From contig JARUPZ010000034.1 in assembly GCA_031213475.1 (NCBI GenBank), positions 4,714,940-4,778,939 of the forward strand: DNA of 64,000 nucleotides. Reading direction: 5' to 3'. A program made the translations under genes and the position numbers. This DNA is from Nereocystis luetkeana. Taxonomy: Eukaryota > Sar > Phaeophyceae > Laminariales > Laminariaceae. Below are positions 9,633-18,977 of the stretch, in pieces (the first letter of the stretch is position 1; the number at the start of each line of letters is the position of its first letter). Under the pieces are notes generated by a model. It was not told where the DNA came from. It saw nothing but the letters and a program-made list of their open reading frames with translations, and did no database searches.

Positions 9633-10910
9633 GACTCGTCGGGAATCCCCCCTCGCTAACCATGTTATTTTTGGCGGCTGAGGTTTCCGCGGTCTCGCAC
9701 CACCCAGGTTTCAATGAGTGCCGTGGTGGGGATAATCGCGTGTCGTCGAGAAACTATTGAAAAAAAGCTTCTAAGCGTACTCGGAGTCCCCAAGCTAACA
9801 TTCGTTCATTATGATCGCACCACAAAACAACAATAGTGTTTTTGAGACCTAATGTCTGCCCAATGACCACACGATACTTTCAGGATAAAAGGCAGAGAGC
9901 TCCTAAAACAGACAGCAGTACTACTATCGTTGTGACGGAGTTACTTTCACACAGCTGTCGCTCGGGTCTGCCGAGGCCAACGATCCAGGGCTTGGACTAC
10001 GCGAAGCAGGGCTTCAAACTCCGCAAAATGCTATCGGCACGGCAGAATTCATCTTTAGAGCGTACAGCAGTACTCGTATTAATGCGCGGCTTGTGAAAAT
10101 AATATCACCTCCCAGGCAGTTGTGCTCTCTGTCTGGGAATCTCTCACGCAGCTACTAAACAGCAGTCCAAACTGCAGCACCACAGCACTTGCTCGGTGGG
10201 CGCCTATACTATAATCATCGTACCGGCACGTGGTACCTCGTACTACCCAATCACGTTTCAACGAAGCAAGCCTTCGAAGTCTGAAATCCTCCTCATACTA
10301 AAGAAGCTCCACACCACCACCAGCAGTTTTCGAGCTTAAACGCCAGCACCGCTGACGCCATCACATACAAGCTCGGGGTGATGTTGATCCGCCGTAGGAC
10401 CCGAAGCTATGGTCACGTTAGCGCGATCACAAGGCTCTCAACACTTTGGTTTCGGGCGTGTATACCAGCTCGTGGCTGATGTGTACGCGATGATAGACTC
10501 GCTTGCTGATGACCAGTCAAAAGACAGCCTTCAGCTAGTTTATGTCTTTGTTTCTGGGGCCGAACGTGGAACTCGATAAGCTTCAGAAAGAGAAGATAGT
10601 ATGCCTATCGATCCTAGGTAAGTGTCGATTTATTTGTTGTGTTGAACAGGAAAGCTGACAAGGAGCTGAAGAGAGTTGCCTCTACGCAGCGCATGTAGAA
10701 ACGTTTCCCCGCATCCACTATCATTTGTGCTGTGCGCATTTTTATTATTATGGAATGTAGCACAGACGGAGTTAGTACGTAGCGAGTACGGTTTAGCATA
10801 CCTGGTGGTTTAATTTCGAAATTCGAGTAAATTCGATGTGCCATCGAGGGGTCGTGTCGAGGGTGATACCATTTACAGAGGCATGTACATTATGGTCCTT
10901 TTTCGCGACA
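9633..10910. other. Spacer without recognised gene (unit 1)
   Basis: No conserved long frame, no repeat array and no RNA gene recognised. Short frames exist but differ in length between units 1 and 2. Confidence 0.4.
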
Positions 10911-10911
10911 C

Positions 10912-11265
10912 ACCGTGGCATGCCGTGTCACCACCTGCGGCAAAACCTTCCACGGCGTCTTCCACGGCATACCACCGAACGCTCCACGGACCTCCACGGC
11001 ATACCATGGAACCCTAACCCTAACCCTGATGCTGACCCTGACCCTAACGTAGGTGTCGTGGGCATTGGGGTGCCGTGGGGGTCGCAATGACATGCCGTGA
11101 GGTTGCCATGGAGTGCCGTGGCGGTTGCCGCGGGGGTTGCTATCGCTATGGTACCACCCATGGCATGCCACGTCACCCACCACAGCACCATGGAATCCTA
11201 TGCCACGCGATGGGATGCCGTGGGGATGCCATGGTATGCCGCGGGTGGTACCATGGTCGTGCCAC
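10912..11265. repeat. GCCGTGG/CCATGG inverted region around telomere-like core (unit 1)
   Basis: CCACGGCATACCATGG-type words on the left and their complements (GCCGTGG, CCATGGTATGCCG) on the right flank a core of CCCTAACCCTAACCCTGA at about 11010-11050. The region is an imperfect large inverted repeat built from short words. The matching region is 28645-29005. Confidence 0.65.
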
Positions 11266-12137
11266 GCAAAAGTCCAAAATAGTGCAGGACCCTGCATTTA
11301 CAGCAGTGACCACAGAGAGTAGCTACCTGGTCGCCGCTTGCTACGAACAAAAGTTGCCTGGTATAAATATATGCGGCCCGAACACACAGTAGCAGCGTAG
11401 CCTGATGTGTGCGGGACAGCAGTAGCAGCAGTTTTGTGCTCTGTACTCTGTACTCGAACGAGTAGAGCATCAGGGCCGAGAGGAGATAGCTTGATGCGTG
11501 ATAAAGATCTTCCGGTACTCATAGCTCGTGGCCTCAGGGCGGGTGGCGGCACGATGTGTGACAAAACAGTAGCGAATGCACAGGTACGCAGCAGGTTGTG
11601 CTGTGGTATGCTTGTGGTGTCTGTCGATCTTTCCTGTTGAGCATAAGAGGTCAAATATCACTGGCCTAGGGTTAGCAGCGGAACATCTTCTGAAACTTAA
11701 CACGAGCGGAAGATAGTCGTGTGTTTTCGTGACAACGAAAGCAAGAAACAAATGAGGAAATGCAAAGCATGTTACCGTTACTGTCTACACTATAGCCTTA
11801 GCTCCAGCCCTACGCAGCCAACAGAGATAGTTCAAGTATCAATACTGCCAGTGCGAGTAACAATACTGCTGCTTCATGTGTGTAGTGTGTGCATTGATAG
11901 TGTTAAGTGCCATATCGTGTCATGTGGGATCACGCGATGAACGGTTACCCATCCTCCAAAGCACTGCACCCTGCTGACATTATCGTTGCATTGAAAGTTT
12001 CCGCGCTTTTGTTGTTATTCCTGAAGATAAGAATTCGTAATATTATTCATAATCCTCCAGCACTGCAGGTATACAAGAGGCACGAGCGGGCCCAAGAAAC
12101 AATACCCGCGCCACGAAAACACCAGAAACAGCACCTG
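11266..12137. other. Spacer without recognised gene (unit 1)
   Basis: Mixed sequence with small frames on both strands (for example 11298-11654 minus). They are preserved between units only because the DNA is nearly identical. Nothing recognised. Confidence 0.35.
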
Positions 12138-12154
12138 GCACAAACTAAAACCCA

Positions 12155-12475
12155 CTACCACCAGGGCCAACACACAGCAGTCCCGACCGGTATCACGCCC
12201 TCTCTCTCGCGGCCAAAACAATAAACCGCCGCTTTTATCATCATCAGGTACCGTCCGTACTTAGTTGAACCTGGGCTTGAAAAGGTTTTAGATCTGCAGA
12301 CACCACCACCACTACCACCACCACCACCAACGCCATCACCACCGCCACCACCATCGTCATCACAATCATCATCAGCATCGCCATCACCATCCCCCCCCAT
12401 CACCACCACCTCCACCACCATCATCCGGGTATTTACCATACGTGTAGCCAGCCCTACTGGAAAGTCACGAGGCAT
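12155..12475 (-). CDS. Possible small Asp/Gly-rich protein (unit 1)
   Basis: The 106-codon frame runs over a CAT/CAC microsatellite, giving GDGDGDADDDCDDD and Gly runs, and ends in an Arg/Lys/aromatic tail (CRSKTFSSPGSTKYGRYLMM). The whole interval 12138-12564 is identical in unit 2, although the flanks differ clearly. There is no domain. It may be only a repeat product. Confidence 0.2.
   Translation of the reverse strand: MPRDFPVGLATRMVNTRMMVVEVVVMGGDGDGDADDDCDDDGGGGGDGVGGGGGSGGGVCRSKTFSSPGSTKYGRYLMMIKAAVYCFGREREGVIPVGTAVCWPWW
12296..12425 (+). repeat. CAC/CAT trinucleotide tract (unit 1)
   Basis: Imperfect CCACCA, ATCATC and CATCAC repeats, identical in length and sequence to 30037-30165 in unit 2. 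From 12565 to 13440 no gene is recognised. Confidence 0.8.
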
Positions 12476-13439
12476 GGAGTCGGACCAAGCTTAATCGATT
12501 GCGCACGCACCCTTGCACCTATGCGTGTGCCTGTTTTATTCCCGATTGCTGAAACCATCGTCACACCCCCCCTCCCTCTCCAGGACTCCACGCCAAGATT
12601 TTCAGCAATCCATCACGACTGGAAGACACGGCACAAATCAATCACGCGAACGTCATGGCACACGTCTTTTCCACACATGCTTCAGGTAAAAACTAAAACG
12701 GAAAAATGATAGATAACATAGATGACAGCTATACTGGATACTCGTGTATCCCTTCATCAAGCTTTACCTCCGCATCATGAACCAAGGTAGCACAACACGG
12801 AATGCTCTGAGCGAGTACACGGGGGGGCGCGCGGCGGGAAGGGGGGGGAGGGGTCGTAGCATTTAAAAAACAAATGCGGAAAAAAATGAAAAATAACTTG
12901 AAAACACAATCGGAAATCACTTGAAATCGAAACGAAACCAAATGAGCAAAAATCGGCAATGATAGTCTTGAAAATGAAACCTGAACACTACCTCGAGGGA
13001 AGGGGAACCGTAGTCAACCCGCCAAAAGAAGAAACGGAGCTGTATGTACTTCGGATAATACTACAGTAGTAACAACACGGTGAAATGTCCGGCGGATGCT
13101 ACAAGGTTGACTCTAACACATCCAATGAACGACACGTGTTACATGGTTGACGCTACCCCTACCCAATGCAGGATGGGCGTTCAATGGTTGACACAAGCCA
13201 ACTCGGTGGAAACTGAATGATACATGGTTGACGTCGAACCCATGGCCAACAGAAGGAGGGGGCGGCACCGCCCCGCATCACCTATAATTTACATTCTACC
13301 TACAGAACTTTCACTCTAGTTCATTTTGTACTGCACATACACACACGTCGAAGGAAAAAAGAGCGTCCATCGCGTTTCTCCCTGCTCCCGTATCCCGCCC
13401 ACAATCGCATTATTTGCACACACTCACGGAAAAGCAACA

Positions 13440-13690
13440 AAAATCATTTCACACGGAGAGCAACAAGATCTTGACGCGTTTCGGGGGGCAAAGGGCTCGA
13501 GTCCTCGTCAGACAAGAAGGAAAAAAAGACCGAACGATGGTCGTCGCTCAGGTGAAGTAGTCAAGCCTTTTCTCGTGAGAACTTCGTTACAAACTGTTAT
13601 TTGTTTTACGTACGGAGAGCAACAACACCCTAACGTGCCCTGGGCGAGCAAAGGGCTCGAATCCTCGCCACACGCAAACAAAAAAAGAGA
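13440..13690 (+). repeat. Pair of tRNA-like B-box repeats (unit 1)
   Basis: Two related segments (13440-13520 and 13611-13690) share GGAGAGCAACAA at the start and GGCTCGAGTCCTCG or GGCTCGAATCCTCG near the end. The latter resembles the pol III B box. A-rich tails (AAGGAAAAAAAG, CAAAAAAAGAG) follow each. The T stem pairs poorly, so these look like decayed tRNA-derived repeats. Confidence 0.4.
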
Positions 13691-13802
13691 AGAAGTCTTA
13701 AGCGCGAAATATCCGAAGATCGCCGACTTCATTCCTCCTCTGCTTCTCGTCCCAAAGCCACGGTCGGTACCAACGTATACAGCGCACCACTAAGACAGTA
13801 TT

Positions 13803-14315
13803 ATGACGTGTCAGAAATCCGCGAACACCGAATGCCATGACGCAGAGTACACAAGGAATCTACGTGATCCAAACATTATAATAGAGGCAAGCGGTACAGG
13901 AGGGGCGCGGGGGGAGAGGAACACAAAAAAGAAATCCAGGGGATATCATGAAATACCGCATCATCCCCGGAATCGACCACATCGTGAAGGACCTAGACTA
14001 CGGTACGTCGGTCGCGCGGTCGGCCGGTTGGAAGATCAGAAGGGACTGAGACAAAGGACGCCCCACAAAGCGCACGTTTTTCTCAGCCAGGAAGGAACAA
14101 AAACAATACAAGGGTTTTGGCACGTCACTCGCTACTGTCATCCGAGAGTGGGGAAACTTGAAACAGGATGTACACACGCAACGGCGATAGTATCAGTCTG
14201 GAGGGGGAAAAAACAGAGGGTTCCTCGGTACAACAACATTTTTCTTGAGTCAGGAAGAGAAGAAACAAAAAAAACTAAAAGGGTCTTGCTACTGCTTGTC
14301 GTACTGTCGTATTAA
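13803..14315 (+). other. Weak 170-codon open frame (unit 1)
   Basis: The frame is basic, without a recognised domain, and is slightly different in length in unit 2 (31529-32050). It is probably not translated as a whole. A better-looking short exon lies in a different frame inside it (13948-14002). Confidence 0.15.
13948..14002 (+). other. Candidate first exon with splice donor (unit 1)
   Basis: ATG starts a frame reading MKYRIIPGIDHIVKDLDYG, and GGTACGT follows directly as a good GT donor. Unit 2 (31674-31728) has one silent change (ATC to ATT) and one Lys-to-Glu change. No downstream exon was identified, so this is suggestive only. Confidence 0.25.
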
Positions 14316-14395
14316 AACAGCTTGAACCGCTTACTGAATGTCTCAGTCGGGTGGAAATCCTGACGAAGACTTGGGATCTGCTGCACTCTGGCGCA

Positions 14396-14670
14396 AGAGA
14401 CGAACCGAACTGATTCGAGCCGAATGCATCCGAATCGAATCGAACCTGATCGTTGTATTTCGACTAAAACAGGGTTAAACGGAATGTATGAGGGCATAAC
14501 AAGAACCGAACTGATCGAGACTGAACAATTCCGAATAGAACCCAATCGACTCAGACGGCACCGAACTGGACCGAATTGAATCGAATCGAATTGAACAGAA
14601 CAGAACCAAATTTGGTTCGAATCGATCCGAAGGTAACCATACCGAATCCAACCGAGCACAACCGAATCGC
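14396..14670 (+). repeat. Degenerate GAACCGAAT repeats (unit 1)
   Basis: ACCGAA, AATCGAA and GAACCGAAT recur dozens of times at irregular spacing of about 8-12 bases. The copy in unit 2 is at about 32115-32400. The frames across it are repeat products. Confidence 0.7.
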
Positions 14671-14818
14671 GGGGGAAAAAATAGTTACACGCCCACCGTC
14701 AATCTCCTCATTTTTTCCCTCGAAGCCCCGTGACCCCACCCGTGGGTCAGCCCGGGCAGGATAATCGCAGCGTCAGCAACACGCTTCGCGTCTGCATCGG
14801 GCGAACCAAACGACCGAG

Positions 14819-16090
14819 CTACGAGATGGGCATCAGCAGGCCGCCCGGACCCCAAAATACCAACGGTGTCGCTCCCGGCACTTGACGCTGGGCTCGGCCC
14901 AGACGCTGACGCCTGAGCTGCACCCTCTGATGCATCATGTGCTCCCTCTGGAGCTCCAGCTCTGCCTCCTGAAGCTGAAGGTGCACCCTTTGGCGCTGGA
15001 GCCGCGCGCTCTGGCGAAGGAGTTGCAATCTCTGCTCGGCTACCACTCGCTCGCGCATAGCATCGCACTCCCGCGCAGGAAAGAAGTCACTGTGGCGAGG
15101 CACTCTATAAACCGTCGCTCCGGCGGTGTTGCCCAAGGCGTTCTCCGTGGTAGGGAGAGGAATTTCCTGAATGCGCCGGTGGATTCCACCTTGATGCGAT
15201 CCTACTGTGGCAGCACGTGTTCGGGCAACGCCTTCGAATCCCGGCGGCGTACGAAGGCGAGCCTGTTCAATGCCAACGTTGCCGCTGCTGTCATCGCCAC
15301 CACCACGCCCGCCGTTACAGGCACCGCCACCGCCACCAACACCGCCACTGCCACCACCACCACCACCACCACCACCACCACCACCACCACCACCACCGTC
15401 CCCACGACCGCCACCACCATTATCACCACCATCTCCGACCTCGGCTTCGGTGGAGCGAGACCCCGCACCAGGGGCTACTGGGATAGCGGTGGTAGAGGCG
15501 ACGGTGGTCGGCGGCTCAACGACGACCGCCATGTCGCCGCCCGGGGGCGAGTTGCTCCCATGCACATCTAGCACGCTCACCCAGCGCTGGGAAACGGGGC
15601 GGTGTGGGACCGGGGTGACGAGCCCGATTCCGACGCCGGTAGCTGATTGGCCTATTCTCGTCTCGGTGGGAGCGCGAGCGTAAGAAGCAATGTCCTGCGG
15701 GCATCCTCGGGTTCCGCGGCCCACGGGCGTGCGCACGATGCTATCCGCGTCGCTTCCTGTACAATGGTTGTCGGCGGGGTGACCTCCGTAAACGGTGCGA
15801 CCACCGCCACCACCTCTGGCTACGGTACCGCGAGGCCCCGGAACAGCGGCAACAGCCGTAGCGGCGCCGGTAGTGGTGGGCGGCGGCTGAACCGTGGCCC
15901 TCGCGTCACCGCCCGTGGACAGAAGCGTCCTCTCGAGGTCCGCAACATTCCAGCAGTGCTGAGGGAGGGCATCGTGAGAGGCGGGGGCCTTGGTCCCGGT
16001 GAAGGCAATGGCTTGTCCCGGTCCCGTCCTAGCGGAAGTGTGAGATCGAGTTGCGCCCCGCTGTTGGTCCCCGGTCATGCTTCGGCCCAT
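14819..16090 (-). CDS. Gly-rich protein with C-terminal coiled coil (unit 1)
   Basis: This 423-residue frame begins at an ATG (16090) with an in-frame TAG 30 bases upstream, so it appears complete. Residues 1-200 are Thr/Ala/Gly/Pro-rich and look disordered. A Gly-rich block follows at about 205-265. Residues 341-402 (ECDAMRERVVAEQRLQLL through QLRRQRL) have heptad-like Leu/Gln/Arg spacing typical of a long coiled coil. The last 15 residues (LVFWGPGGLLMPIS) are hydrophobic. There is no enzymatic motif or signal peptide. The coiled coil suggests self-association or scaffolding, which is inference. The frame is intact in unit 2 despite substitutions and indels. Confidence 0.55.
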   Translation of the reverse strand: MGRSMTGDQQRGATRSHTSARTGPGQAIAFTGTKAPASHDALPQHCWNVADLERTLLSTGGDARATVQPPPTTTGAATAVAAVPGPRGTVARGGGGGRTVYGGHPADNHCTGSDADSIVRTPVGRGTRGCPQDIASYARAPTETRIGQSATGVGIGLVTPVPHRPVSQRWVSVLDVHGSNSPPGGDMAVVVEPPTTVASTTAIPVAPGAGSRSTEAEVGDGGDNGGGGRGDGGGGGGGGGGGGGGGGSGGVGGGGGACNGGRGGGDDSSGNVGIEQARLRTPPGFEGVARTRAATVGSHQGGIHRRIQEIPLPTTENALGNTAGATVYRVPRHSDFFPARECDAMRERVVAEQRLQLLRQSARLQRQRVHLQLQEAELELQREHMMHQRVQLRRQRLGRAQRQVPGATPLVFWGPGGLLMPIS

Positions 16091-16195
16091 GGCTGCGTGG
16101 GCGACTCCTCTAACGCGTCCCTAAACGGCATTTGTTAGTACAGAAAGAAGCATATACAGGGGCGGGGAAGGCATACGAAGGAGGTGTACTCATTA

Positions 16196-16250
16196 TCATG
16201 CATAGTCGTAGAAGTATGACCATAGACCCTCTCATCCCTACCATGCCGGG
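16196..16250. promoter_or_regulatory. Shared upstream motif, coiled-coil copy (unit 1)
   Basis: TCATGCATAGTCGTAG, TATGACCATAGACCC and CCATGCCGGGACGG match the segment at 2806-2860. It lies about 105 bp upstream of the ATG at 16090. A shared 5' leader or promoter repeat is possible. Confidence 0.5.
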
Positions 16251-17759
16251 ACGGGGGGGGTTAAGGTCAACAGAGGTACATTTGATGTACATAGTGAATC
16301 ACGCTGGACGGGGGGGGGGGGCTTAGGTTGACAGAGGTACCTTTGTTGTGCAGAGGCGAACATACGGAGGTAAGAGGACTAAAGGTTAGAGGTACATCTG
16401 TACAGAGGGAAATATACGGAGGGGCGGGAGGGGGGTATGGTTAACAGAGGGGTGTGTTTTCTCCCTTCCTTTCGTTTTGAGTTTACATCTACTGGAGAGG
16501 TTTGTCCTGCGCACGCGGTGATAAAAGGTTTAAACTTCAAGCTGACAGCTTCACTGAGAAAACAATGCGGCACATAGCGTAAAAGCGGCACAACTCAGAA
16601 TTCGAAGGCCAGAACTATCGGGGGAGAGGGGTCGAGGTTACTTTGACAGAGCATTTTTTCCCACTTACTTCCGTCTACGTGTCTACAAAGAGTGTTTTCC
16701 TACAGAGGGTAAATTAAATGAGTCCATAGACCGATGTTTTGACAGAGGAAATAATATTTGGGAGGGGCAGAGCTACATTAGGTTTCCTTTCTACCTTGTC
16801 CTGTTTTTTGTTTGTTTTTTCATCTTCCGGCGGATGGGTAAAACAAAGCTAGACCCTTTTACTGCCGCACTGTACGTAAAAAAGATATTCAACTCCTATC
16901 CCGAGTAATCCATTCGTCCCCCAAGCGTACGCGTTATCGTAAACGGATTTACCTCCCACGTGTTTCCTTTCTTCCGTGTATGCACCTACTGCGAGTGTCG
17001 TCCTACAAACACGGCGTCAAATCGTTGGCACTTGAAACCACATGTTGACAGACTGGAAGCAAATGTAGGGTGGGGGGGGGGCAGCAATTATCGAGGGGGT
17101 TATTTTCCTTTGGTGCCGTCTACCGATATGTATCTACTGAGAGAATCGCCCTACCAACATGGTGTCGATAACGCTGAAATAAAAAAGAGGTAGCTCAACA
17201 GAGCAACAAGTACGGGGGAAGGAGCGTCAAGGTGAGACTCTCAGAGTAGTTTTTCCCACATGCTCCCGTCTATGTATTTACTGAGAATGACGTTTTACGA
17301 GGACGACGATGTCAAAGTGTCGAACACATTTTAATCATCTGTTTGACATAACTCAAAATACAGGATAAAACGTCATCTACTCTGTTTTTTTTCTCCATGG
17401 CCTGTGTCTTTAGCCTCCGAGCTATATATCAAGAGGGTCCTCGGATATACACGAAGTGCCAAGTGTGGCATTTTACACGTGAAGCGGTTATTCGACAGAG
17501 AAATTGATCCGGGGGGCAGGGGGGGCGAGAATAATCATGTATAGACCTCTTTTCGTTTATCATGCTTGCGTATATTCATCAATCTACTCAGAGCTATCCG
17601 TCCTACAAACGAAGGCGTGGAAAGGGAAAAACTTGAAACGACAATTCTAGAGAGATAGGAAGAAATAAGAGGGCAGGGGGGTTAAGGTTTGGTTAACAGA
17701 GCGGTTTATTCCCCTCGCATACCTATTTGTATGCTAGTGTCGAGCGCAGCATTAAGGCG
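16251..17759. repeat. Diverged ~150-bp satellite at unit end (unit 1)
   Basis: The phrase GTCTA..TGT.TCTAC(T)GAGAGTG..GTCCTAC recurs near 16672, 16975, 17119, 17270 and 17575. G-runs, GGTTAACAGAG and TTGAAAC..CA..TGACAG recur with it. Spacing is about 150 bases. It continues into the first 250 bases of the next unit. At 16251-16450 shorter units (ACGGGGGG, then TCAACAGAGGTAC) occur. No gene. Confidence 0.6.
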
Positions 17760-18030
17760 TCATCAAAACATTATTACTTGAAACGAAAACATCTGACAGG
17801 CAAAGAAAACCGAGGGTTTTATCTCTATCTCTCTTTCCCTCGTCTGCACACCTACCCAAGGGCTATTGATATCGACTCATGTTTTGTCTCAACACCCTCA
17901 TGTTCTTGTTTTTTTTGCCTGAACGAGGGACGCTAAGCGTTCCTCAATTTTCGATCTCAGTTTCAATTTTCAAATTTCGGAATTTTGTTTCGTTTTTCTC
18001 GTTTTCTTTGACCAAAAGAGAAAACAAAAA

Positions 18031-18051
18031 GGGGGGGGGGGGGGGGGGGGG
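18031..18051 (+). repeat. Poly-G tract, 21 bases (unit 2)
   Basis: Counterpart of 272-294, two bases shorter. Confidence 0.9.
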
Positions 18052-18431
18052 CTGGCAATAGGTAAGAATGGCCCAATAGTATCGCTCTACGAAAACACCA
18101 TTAAATGGCTAAACCTAAAAACCGACTTTGGGCGTGGAACTAAATAAATACAGGGGGGGCGGGGATTTAAGATGAACAGCGATATTCTTTATTTTTGCCT
18201 CTATCAGCGAATCTACATAGATTATCATCGGACAAACATGGAAGCAAAACTCAAGTCGATCCTTCGACCGAGGAAATAATCCGGAAGGGAGGGAGGGCGG
18301 GAGGAAGGGAATGGTCTAATAACAGACGGAGTTTTGTTCAAGTTCGTCCCTCTTGACATCTGTCCACTCAACGTTTCAAAGCGTAAAACTTTGGCACATC
18401 AGTTTCATGGAGGAAAAAAGGGTTAGATGTA

Positions 18432-18464
18432 GGGGTTTGGGTTTGGGTTTGGGTTTGGGTTAGG
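18432..18464 (+). repeat. Telomere-like GGGTTT patch (unit 2)
   Basis: Same patch as at 675-707. Confidence 0.75.
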
Positions 18465-18977
18465 ATTTGGACTCAACTACATTCAACAACTTCGTCGAAG
18501 CCGGGCCAAATCGTATACAAGGCTCGTAAACACGACCCAAAGTAGAAACAACGTACAATAAATAACATATCACCTCCTACATGCCTGTACGGTATTGTTG
18601 TTTTCTACGACTAGGCAACAACACCCTACGTCTTTCTCCCTACGTAGCACAGTGTTTTCGTCTAGCTTTGATTCGCCCAGGCCCTAGAAAGTTGGCCTGT
18701 TTGGCTGTGCTACTTCCATGTCCACCAATATTCCGTTGTCACATAACACGCGATGTCGTGAAGGAATGTCGAGGCTATTTCATCGCTCATATGTTTGTCG
18801 TGTCGTGGACAGGCGAACGGCGGTGAGTTGTTGTGGGAAGCAACAACAATGTCAACCACAACGACATCGAACAACAAACCCGCAACAGCATCAACGACAA
18901 AAAACACCGACAGCAGCATAACCAGCAACAACACACCGATACATAGCAACAACAAACAATGACAAAGACAGTAACAG

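Larger units (their letters stand above)
1..17759. repeat. Tandem unit 1 of a 17.7-kb array
   Basis: The first bases of the window reappear at 17760 and again at 35465 in the same orientation, and everything between follows in the same order in unit 2. By eye the units differ by about two substitutions per hundred bases plus small indels, mostly in homopolymers and minisatellites. Position 1 is the window edge, so the true unit boundary is unknown. The unit holds one cyclin-like gene and one coiled-coil gene, both on the minus strand. I see no transposase, integrase or polymerase that would make the unit itself a mobile element. Confidence 0.95.

Noticed and set aside
14882..16138. Plus-strand frames opposite the coiled-coil gene, including His-rich and Pro-rich runs
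   Set aside because: They are explained by the complement of Gly codons and have no conserved non-repeat part.
1..17759. The unit as a large autonomous transposon or integrated virus
   Set aside because: No transposase, integrase, capsid or polymerase frame was found in either strand of the unit, and no terminal inverted repeats were seen at the unit junction.
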